A stretch of 64,000 bases of DNA, taken from assembly GCA_014444615.1 (NCBI GenBank), contig PVXE01000007.1, positions 43,629-107,628 of the forward strand. The letters run 5' to 3'. Position numbers and translations under genes: made by a program. Position 1 is the stretch's first letter, and each line of letters starts with the position of its first letter. Of this stretch, positions 16,208 to 22,446 are shown piece after piece. Below the pieces are notes generated by a model. That model had not been told where the DNA came from. It did no database searches and worked only from the letters and a program-made list of their open reading frames with translations. This stretch comes from Tagaea sp. CACIAM 22H2 (GTDB lineage Bacteria > Pseudomonadota > Alphaproteobacteria > CACIAM-22H2).

Positions 16208-17257
16208 TTAATTCGGCGGGCGCGACGAACTTTCTTCGAGCACGACGGATGTTGTCGCTACGAAGGTAGCGTCATCAAGTCGGAACGGCAAAATTAACTT
16301 CTGATATGCGGTCCAGTGCGTTCCGAAATCGACGCGCAGCACGCGCGCTTCCGGCTTGGCGCGCTCGGCCGCTTCGCGCGCGTGACGGTCGATCATCGCG
16401 GCGTAGGGAACGAGTTGCGTGCGGTCGAGCACGCGCGCGCCGATCCAGCGGCGCGTGGGCACGTTGAAGCGCGAGCCGATATGCAAGCACACCGCTTCGC
16501 CGTCGACGATCTTGAACAGCGACGTGGTGCCGCCCTTCAACATCTCGACGAAGTAATGCGCCATATCGCCCGCGGCCCCGCTGTCGAGCACGGAGCGCAG
16601 CTCGGGCTTCAACTCGCCGTAAGGCATGCGCATGTCGACCCAGCCTTTGGGGATGGGCGTGCGCGCGCGGATCAGGCGCGCGACGACCGCGCCGAGTTCG
16701 CGCGTCTCGAATTTCTGCAACGGCGCATTGGGCTCGCCCAACCCTACCAGCGCGAAACGCGCGCGGCTGGCATGGATCGCGTCTTCGAGCGCCACGGCCG
16801 CAGCACCGGTCAGCGCCAGCCGGTCGAACGTCACGCGCATGCCGTCGTGGCCGACCGGTTCGATTCCCGCCCAGCCGAAGCCGCGTGCCACGAAGGCGCG
16901 AACATCGCCGTAGCCTTCGCCCGGCGTGCCAAGGCGGCGGCGCGCTTCCTCGACCAAGCCGTCGGGGGCGGACAGGAATTCGCCCTCGTCGGAAATCCAG
17001 CCTGCTTCCACGCCGGCCAGACGCTCGCTCGGCTTCACGTCGGGCGCGAGGACGACTTCGCGCAAGAACGCCAACCGGTCGGTCAGCGGCAGCGACGCGG
17101 CGATGGCCTGCAGCCAATCGGCGTTGACCTTGCGGGTCAGCCCGGCGCTCAAGCGTTCGAACGTGTCGGAACTGGTGCCGCAAATGCGCGCGGCATGCGC
17201 CAGGCGGATCCGCCGCCGGGCCAAGGCCTCCAAAAACCGTTCGCGCACGTTCGGCAT
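16208..17257 (-). CDS. Putative regulator with N-terminal HTH-like segment and C-terminal PAS-like region
   Basis: The 349-residue protein starts with a helix-turn-helix-like stretch (residues 1-45: LARRRIRLAHAARICGTSSDTFERLSAGL, resembling a Cro/XRE-like fold). A variable middle follows, and then a C-terminal segment (VDFGTHWTAYQKLILPFRLDDATFVATTSVVLE) like the PAS-type sensor regions common in Rhodospirillales. No enzymatic motif is visible. It is upstream of the GNAT-like gene, and the pair could be a sensor/regulator with its effector enzyme. The ATG at 17257 is 183 bases from the divergent ribbon-helix-helix gene. Assignment is tentative. Confidence 0.6.
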   Translation of the reverse strand: MPNVRERFLEALARRRIRLAHAARICGTSSDTFERLSAGLTRKVNADWLQAIAASLPLTDRLAFLREVVLAPDVKPSERLAGVEAGWISDEGEFLSAPDGLVEEARRRLGTPGEGYGDVRAFVARGFGWAGIEPVGHDGMRVTFDRLALTGAAAVALEDAIHASRARFALVGLGEPNAPLQKFETRELGAVVARLIRARTPIPKGWVDMRMPYGELKPELRSVLDSGAAGDMAHYFVEMLKGGTTSLFKIVDGEAVCLHIGSRFNVPTRRWIGARVLDRTQLVPYAAMIDRHAREAAERAKPEARVLRVDFGTHWTAYQKLILPFRLDDATFVATTSVVLEESSSRPPN

Positions 17258-17440
17258 ACATTTTTCTCCATACCCGCAGAACTGCGGGTGCAGGGCGCCT
17301 AGGATTTCCGTCGATCAGTCCGGTCGTCCCTGGCCGGCATACAATAGCGCGGCAGCGCGTTCCGGCCTAGTGATCCCCATTTGACGATGGGGGCTTGGGT
17401 TGGGGGCGGTGGCCGGAAACGAGAAAGGCGAGACCGACCC

Positions 17441-17794
17441 ATGGAAACGACCATCCTTCCGGCCCTTCCGGCGATCGTCCCCGCGAATTCGGCCATTTCT
17501 CTGCCGCCGGCGCCCCAAACCCTGGGCAAGGGACGCAAATCCCGGCCCTCGCCGCGGTCCTATAAGATCGGCGCCGAAGGCGGGCGTACCAGCCTGCGTC
17601 TGGAGGCGGAATTCCAAGCCGCGCTGCGCGATATGTGCCGGATCGAAGGCATCACCATGTCGCGCTTCCTGTCGGAACTGCGCCAGGGGCTGACGGACGA
17701 CGCCAATTTTTCGTCCCGGGTGCGTTGCGCGGTGCTGAGCTGGTACGCCCAGCGAGTGGTGTTGCCGCAGGGCCGGCCGGAGCGCAAACGATGA
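17441..17794 (+). CDS. Ribbon-helix-helix domain protein
   Basis: The protein has 117 residues. A Pro/Ala-rich N-terminal tail (residues 1-45) precedes a C-terminal domain with GGRTSLRLEAEFQAALRDMCRIEG and ITMSRFLSEL. That is a short strand followed by two helices, as in the RHH_4-type ribbon-helix-helix fold that binds DNA as a dimer. The ATG at 17441 follows GAGAAAGGCGAG. Its stop overlaps the next ATG (ATGA), so the downstream 83-residue gene is translationally coupled. Probably a transcription regulator; no target is evident. Confidence 0.7.
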   Translation: METTILPALPAIVPANSAISLPPAPQTLGKGRKSRPSPRSYKIGAEGGRTSLRLEAEFQAALRDMCRIEGITMSRFLSELRQGLTDDANFSSRVRCAVLSWYAQRVVLPQGRPERKR

Positions 17795-18042
17795 CCGGAC
17801 GGAATTGGAATCCCGCGGCGCGCAGCCTTACGCTCGTCGTGCGCGGACCCGGCGGTCCGCCGACGGCCGAGGAAATCGCCGCCCTGCTGTCGTCGATGCC
17901 GGCGACGACGGGTGTCGGCGAAGGCGGCGGTACGCGCTTGCGGGTCTATAATGTCGACTACCCGGAACCCGTGCCCTTGTGCCGGGACTGCGCGCCCGCC
18001 GCCGTCGTGGCTCAACCGAGATTGGCTTCCGCGAACTCGTAA
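17791..18042 (+). CDS. Small hypothetical protein (83 aa) coupled to the RHH gene
   Basis: The ATG overlaps the upstream stop by 4 bases (ATGA), a sign of a genuine coupled gene. The product (MTGRNWNPAARSLTLVVRG...) has a predicted beta strand, then a helix (TAEEIAALLSSM), a Gly-rich turn and a C-terminal segment with a CRDC pair. I do not recognise a family. Its last 31 bases overlap the 3' end of sodB on the opposite strand, which is unusual but not prohibitive. Confidence 0.5.
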   Translation: MTGRNWNPAARSLTLVVRGPGGPPTAEEIAALLSSMPATTGVGEGGGTRLRVYNVDYPEPVPLCRDCAPAAVVAQPRLASANS

Positions 18043-18614
18043 TTGGCGAGCTTGTCGAGGAAGTTGGTCGTGAAATCCGGCCGGCGGTTCCGGAAATCGA
18101 CGTAATAGGCGTGCTCCCACACATCGATGACCAGAAGCGGTTTGCCTTCGCCCGAGGCGATCGGCGTGCCGGCGTTCGCCGATTTCGTGGTCTTGAGCTT
18201 GCCGTCCTTGCCCAGAACGAGCCACGCCCAGCCCGAGCCGAATTGCGTGGTCGCGGCGGTCTTGAACGAATCCTTGAACGCTTCGACCGAACCGAAATCG
18301 GCGTCGATCTTCGCCTTCAGCTTGCCCGGCATGGCGCCGCCCTTGGGCGACAGCGACTTCCAGAAGAACGCGTGGTTCCAATGCTGGCCGGCGTTGTTGA
18401 ACACGGGCGTCAGATCGGCGGCGTTGGCCGACAGCTTGACCAGATCCTCGAGCGACTTGCCCTGCAGCGCCGCGTTCTTTTCGACGAGGCCGTTCAGCGC
18501 GGTGATGTAGGTCTGATGATGCTTGCCGTGATGCAGTTCCAGGGTTTCCTGGCACATGCCGCGCTCGGCCAGCGCGTTCAACGAAAAATCCAACGCGGGA
18601 AGTTCGAAAGCCAT
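18012..18614 (-). CDS. sodB: Superoxide dismutase, Fe (or cambialistic) type
   Basis: The 200-residue cytosolic enzyme dismutates superoxide. The four metal ligands are visible: His28 (LELHHGKHH), His81 (WNHAFFW), Asp164 and His168 (DVWEHAYYVDF). Gln77 in the AGQHWNH segment and the FGSGWAWLV stretch favour the iron-type subgroup. AAGGAG eight bases before the ATG gives a strong start. A TTGACA-N17-AAATAG promoter candidate lies about 95 bases upstream. The gene overlaps the end of the small RHH-coupled gene on the other strand. Confidence 0.95.
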   Translation of the reverse strand: MAFELPALDFSLNALAERGMCQETLELHHGKHHQTYITALNGLVEKNAALQGKSLEDLVKLSANAADLTPVFNNAGQHWNHAFFWKSLSPKGGAMPGKLKAKIDADFGSVEAFKDSFKTAATTQFGSGWAWLVLGKDGKLKTTKSANAGTPIASGEGKPLLVIDVWEHAYYVDFRNRRPDFTTNFLDKLANYEFAEANLG

Positions 18615-18708
18615 AAAGTCGCTCCTTCGTACAGGTGATGTCGGAAGCCGGCGATGTCGAGCCCCGGCAGCACCCGCCGCGCGGCCGTCCCGGTCGTTCC
18701 GGCCGGCA

Positions 18709-18737
18709 CTATTTGACCCCTTGCGGCGGCCTGTCAA
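18709..18737 (-). promoter_or_regulatory. Candidate sigma70 promoter of sodB
   Basis: On the minus strand TTGACA (complement of 18732-18737) is followed after 17 bases by AAATAG (complement of 18709-18714). The transcription start would lie about 85-90 bases upstream of the sodB ATG. The -35 box is a perfect match; the -10 box is partial. Confidence 0.45.
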
Positions 18738-18869
18738 CCTTACGGGAATTACGTGTTTTCGATGTTTTAAGACGGGCGGGCGGATATCGCGTTCCGCCGT
18801 GCCGGGACCTCTATTTGCGGGTAACATGCGCCGGCAAGAATCAAAGACGGCGATCGAACGGGGCGCTTC

Positions 18870-19349
18870 ATGGATATCTATTTGTTTCTCGTATTTCTCG
18901 GCGCGACGTTCGGCGCGGGCGCGACAGGCGCCCTTTTCCCGACGGGGGCTTGGTACGAAAGTCTGCGCAAGCCATCTTGGGTGCCGCCCAATTGGCTTTT
19001 TCCCGTCGCATGGACGTCGATCTATCTGCTGATCGCATTCGCCGGCGCGCGCGTGGCGCCGCTGGAAGGCAGCGCCTTCGCGATGGCGTTCTGGGCATTG
19101 CAGATCGCATTCAACGCGCTGTGGACGCCAGTGTTCTTCGGGTTGCGCAATCTGCGCGCTTCGATCCCCGTGATGGCGTGCCTGTGGTGCGCGGTGCTGG
19201 GCGCGACCATCACCCATTGGCAACTCGATATATGGGCGGGGCTCGCCTTCGTGCCTTACCTCGCATGGGTCAGCGTCGCGGCGGTACTGAACCTCGCCAT
19301 GGTCCGCCTCAACCCCGATCAGAAGCCTTTGGATCTGGCGAATAGCTGA
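18870..19349 (+). CDS. tspO: TspO/MBR family tryptophan-rich sensory protein
   Basis: The 159-residue membrane protein has five hydrophobic helices and the family motif WYESLRKPSWVPPNWLFPVAW at residues 28-48, with conserved aromatic residues throughout. TspO (CrtK in Rhodobacter) binds porphyrins, sits in the outer membrane, and in purple bacteria negatively modulates photosynthesis genes in response to oxygen and tetrapyrrole levels. Its stop overlaps the bciA ATG by one base (TGATG), so the two are one transcription and translation unit. That supports a tetrapyrrole link. Confidence 0.9.
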   Translation: MDIYLFLVFLGATFGAGATGALFPTGAWYESLRKPSWVPPNWLFPVAWTSIYLLIAFAGARVAPLEGSAFAMAFWALQIAFNALWTPVFFGLRNLRASIPVMACLWCAVLGATITHWQLDIWAGLAFVPYLAWVSVAAVLNLAMVRLNPDQKPLDLANS

Positions 19350-20296
19350 TGCCGTCGCCCAAGCGCGTTCTGTTGTTGGGCGCCACCGGCACCATCGGCC
19401 GTGCGACGCTTCGCGCATTGCTTGAACATGGTCACGACGTCGTTTGCTTCGGCCGGCGCGGGATCGAAGGCATCTTCCGCCAGGGCGACGTGTCCGATCC
19501 CGAATCGATCCGGCGCGACGGGTTTCGCGGCGAGCGTTTCGACGCCGTCGTCTCGTGCCTCGCCTCGCGGACCGGCGCCCCGCGGGACGCTTGGGCGATC
19601 GATCATCAAGCGCATCTGAACGTGCTGGGCGCGGCGCGCGATGCCGGCGTGGCGCAGTTCGTATTGCTGTCGGCGATCTGCGTGCAGAAACCCAAGCTTG
19701 CCTTCCAACATGCGAAGCTGGCCTTCGAGAGTGCGCTGATCGGCTCGGGCCTTCGCTATTCGATCGTCCGGCCGACGGCGTATTTCAAATCACTATCGGG
19801 CCAGGTCGAACGCGTGCGCGCGGGCAAGCCGTTCCTGATTTTCGGCGACGGCGCTTTGACCGCCTGCAAGCCGATCGGCGACGACGATTTGGGGCGCTAT
19901 TTGGCCGATTGCCTGGACGATCCGGCGCGCGCCAACCGGGTTCTGCCCATCGGCGGGCCGGGCGACGCGATAACGCCGCGCGCGCAAGGCGAATATCTGT
20001 TCCGGCGCTTCGGGCGGCCGCCGCGATTCAAATCCGTGCCGGTTCGCTTGCTCGACCTGATCGCCGGCACCCTCGATCTCGCCGGCCGCGTCGTGCCGGC
20101 TTTTGCCGACAAGGCGGAGCTCGCGCGGATCGGGCGCTATTACGCGACCGAGTCGATGCTCGTCTGGGATGCGGCGGCATGCCGATACGACGCGGCCGCC
20201 ACGCCGTCGACGGGGACGCAAACCTTGTTCGATTACTACGACGAACTTATCGCCGGGACCGCGACGCTCGAGCGCGGCGCCCATTCGGTTTTTTGA
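19349..20296 (+). CDS. bciA: Divinyl (proto)chlorophyllide a 8-vinyl reductase, BciA type
   Basis: The 315-residue atypical SDR has an N-terminal NAD(P)-binding Rossmann motif, GATGTIGRAT. The central block FVLLSAICVQKPKLAFQHAK followed by SIVRPTAYFKSLSGQVE, FGDG and CKPI is diagnostic for BciA/DVR, which reduce the C8 vinyl group of chlorophyll precursors using NADPH. Co-translation with tspO fits tetrapyrrole metabolism. The presence of bciA argues that this organism, or its recent ancestor, makes bacteriochlorophyll. No other photosynthesis gene lies in the window, so a relict or alternative role cannot be excluded. Confidence 0.85.
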   Translation: MPSPKRVLLLGATGTIGRATLRALLEHGHDVVCFGRRGIEGIFRQGDVSDPESIRRDGFRGERFDAVVSCLASRTGAPRDAWAIDHQAHLNVLGAARDAGVAQFVLLSAICVQKPKLAFQHAKLAFESALIGSGLRYSIVRPTAYFKSLSGQVERVRAGKPFLIFGDGALTACKPIGDDDLGRYLADCLDDPARANRVLPIGGPGDAITPRAQGEYLFRRFGRPPRFKSVPVRLLDLIAGTLDLAGRVVPAFADKAELARIGRYYATESMLVWDAAACRYDAAATPSTGTQTLFDYYDELIAGTATLERGAHSVF

Positions 20297-20396
20297 CCCG
20301 CCGGGCGCGATCCCGATTTTCGACGGCCTCGCGTTCGCGCTCGTGACATTCAGCGGTCGAGTCCCTAAAACGCGGATGTCGGGAGTACGGTTTCGG

Positions 20397-21143
20397 ATGC
20401 GGCGATTCGCGATTATCGGCGGCGGAAAAATCGGGCGGCGCTTGGCGACGCTCGCCGCAGGAGTGCCGGACTGGCATTTGACCGCGACGCATCTCCGCGG
20501 CGGCGATTTGCGCGCGCTGATCGCGACCAAACCGGAATTGGTCTTCGAATGCGCGTCGCGCGCCGCACTCGCCGAATTGGCGCCGCCCTTGCTGCGCGCC
20601 GGGATCGACGTCGTCCCGCTATCGCTGACGGCGTTTTGCGATCGGACCATCGAGCGCACATTGATCGCCGCCGCCGAAGCAGGGCCGGGGCGTCTTGAGA
20701 TTCCGCCCGGCGCGATGGCGACGCTGGAGGCGTTGGCGGCGGCGCGCGAGGACGAATTGCGTGCCGTCGTCTATCGGCAAATCAAGTCGCCCGCGATGTG
20801 GAAGTCGACGCCCGCACGCGATCTCGCCGATTTGGACTCCGTCGCGGCGCGGCATGTCTTCGCGGCCGGCAGCGTGCGCGAGATCGCGGATCGTTTTCCC
20901 GACAATCTCAACACCGCCGTCGGCGTGGCGCTGGCGGGGCTGGGGCTCGACGCGACGCGGATCGAGTTGATCGCCGATCCGGCGACGCAAGCGACGGAGC
21001 ACGAACTCGATGTCGATGCCGGGCCGGGCTCGTACCGCCTGCGCGTCGGCGGGCGCGCGGTCGGTTCGGGCGATCCGGTCGATTATTCGACCTTCGGCCT
21101 GTTGCGTATCCTGCGCCGGCGATCGGCGCGTTTGGCCATTTGA
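20397..21143 (+). CDS. Aspartate dehydrogenase (NadX-like)
   Basis: The 248-residue protein is of the DUF108/L-aspartate dehydrogenase family. It has an N-terminal Rossmann motif GGGKIGRR (residues 8-15), the conserved FPDNLNTAVGVALAG segment, and ADPATQATEHEL, all typical of the family. The enzyme converts L-aspartate to iminoaspartate (oxaloacetate after hydrolysis) with NAD(P) and can feed NAD synthesis. I start at the ATG at 20397, 11 bases after GGGAG; an ATG at 20376 would add seven residues. The M20-like gene follows after 19 bases. Confidence 0.82.
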   Translation: MRRFAIIGGGKIGRRLATLAAGVPDWHLTATHLRGGDLRALIATKPELVFECASRAALAELAPPLLRAGIDVVPLSLTAFCDRTIERTLIAAAEAGPGRLEIPPGAMATLEALAAAREDELRAVVYRQIKSPAMWKSTPARDLADLDSVAARHVFAAGSVREIADRFPDNLNTAVGVALAGLGLDATRIELIADPATQATEHELDVDAGPGSYRLRVGGRAVGSGDPVDYSTFGLLRILRRRSARLAI

Positions 21144-21162
21144 ACGAAGCGGAAATAGGACA

Positions 21163-22446
21163 ATGCTCGACAATGTCGACCGGCAAGCGGCTTTGCAGTT
21201 CCTGCGCGATCTGATCGCCGCCCAGTGCGACGGCGAAGCCGCCGTGCAAGCGATCGTCGCCGCGCGCCTGGCGAAGCTCGGTGCCGCGGTCGAGACCGTC
21301 CGCTACAACCCGGCCGACGTGCCCCTGGTGGCGGAGTTCGCGGCCGATACGGCGGCGACAAAGGGCGCGCGGGAAAGCGTCGTCGCGCGTTTGCCGGGGG
21401 CGGGCGGCGGGCGCAGCGCCATTCTGTTTGCGCATCCCGATGGCGAGCCTTTGGCCGCCCTCGACACTTGGACGCGCGATCCGTTCGCCGGGGAAGTGAC
21501 GAACGGCCGCATTCATGGCTGGGGCGTGGCCGACGATCTGGCCGGTGTCGCGATCGGCGTGATGGCGTTCGAGACGATCGCGCGCGCGGGCTTGCGCTTG
21601 AAGGGCGAAGCGATCCTCGCGTCAACGCCCAGCAAGCGCCATGCGCGCGGCGTTTCGGCGTTGATGCATGGCGGTTTGACCGCCGATGCCGCGATCTATC
21701 TGCATCCGGCGGAATCGGGCGTGGGCATGCGCGAGATCAAGGCCTTCTGCTCGGGCCAGATCGAGTTCCGCGTGACCGTCGCGGGTCAAGCGCCGGACAC
21801 GAACGAGCCGAGCCACACAGCCTTCGCGCATCGCTCGATCAACGCGTTCGACAAGGCGCTGGTCGTGCGCGCGGCGCTACAGGCGCTGGACGCCAAGCGC
21901 GCCGCGCGGGTGCGCCATCCTTTGCTCGATGCGGCGGTCGGCCGCTCGACCAATCTTCTGATCGGCGCGGTCACGGCCGGGACGATCGGCGCGCCGTCGC
22001 GTATGCCCACGTCGTGCACGCTCGACTGCGCGCTGGCCTTCCCGCCGCCGGAAACGCTCGATCAAGTGAAGGCGGAAGTCGTCGCGGCAATCGACGCCGC
22101 CGTACAGGGCGATGAATTCCTGAAGGCGAACCCGCCGAAGGTCGAGTGGATTTCCGGCGTCACGGGGGCCGAAACGCCCGCTGCGCATCCGCTTTATCAA
22201 GCCGTCGCGGGTGCCATCGTCGCGGTGACGGGCGAACAGCCTTTCGTCAATCCGATGCATACGTCGAGCGATATCCGCAATCCGATCGTGCAGAAGAACA
22301 TTCCGACGGTCGGGCTTGGACCGCTTTGCGGCGACCTGACGCAGAATGGCCGCGTCGACGAATGGGTCGATGTGGAGGATTATCTGCGCGCGATCCGCGT
22401 GATCGCGCGCAGCGTCGCACAATGGTGCGGCACGGCCGCGCGTTAA
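21163..22446 (+). CDS. M20-family metallohydrolase-like protein with altered catalytic site
   Basis: The 427-residue protein has the M20 peptidase/deacylase layout: first metal motif AHPD (His91, Asp93), a second Asp at GVADD (124/125), and a lid-domain segment with GQAPDTNEPSHTAFAHRS. At the place of the conserved catalytic and metal Glu-Glu pair it reads TPSKRHARG (about residues 155-163), so the general base appears absent. It may be a non-catalytic or differently acting member. It follows the aspartate dehydrogenase gene in the same operon. Its TAA overlaps the TAA of the convergent fused flavoenzyme (shared TTAA). Confidence 0.75.
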   Translation: MLDNVDRQAALQFLRDLIAAQCDGEAAVQAIVAARLAKLGAAVETVRYNPADVPLVAEFAADTAATKGARESVVARLPGAGGGRSAILFAHPDGEPLAALDTWTRDPFAGEVTNGRIHGWGVADDLAGVAIGVMAFETIARAGLRLKGEAILASTPSKRHARGVSALMHGGLTADAAIYLHPAESGVGMREIKAFCSGQIEFRVTVAGQAPDTNEPSHTAFAHRSINAFDKALVVRAALQALDAKRAARVRHPLLDAAVGRSTNLLIGAVTAGTIGAPSRMPTSCTLDCALAFPPPETLDQVKAEVVAAIDAAVQGDEFLKANPPKVEWISGVTGAETPAAHPLYQAVAGAIVAVTGEQPFVNPMHTSSDIRNPIVQKNIPTVGLGPLCGDLTQNGRVDEWVDVEDYLRAIRVIARSVAQWCGTAAR

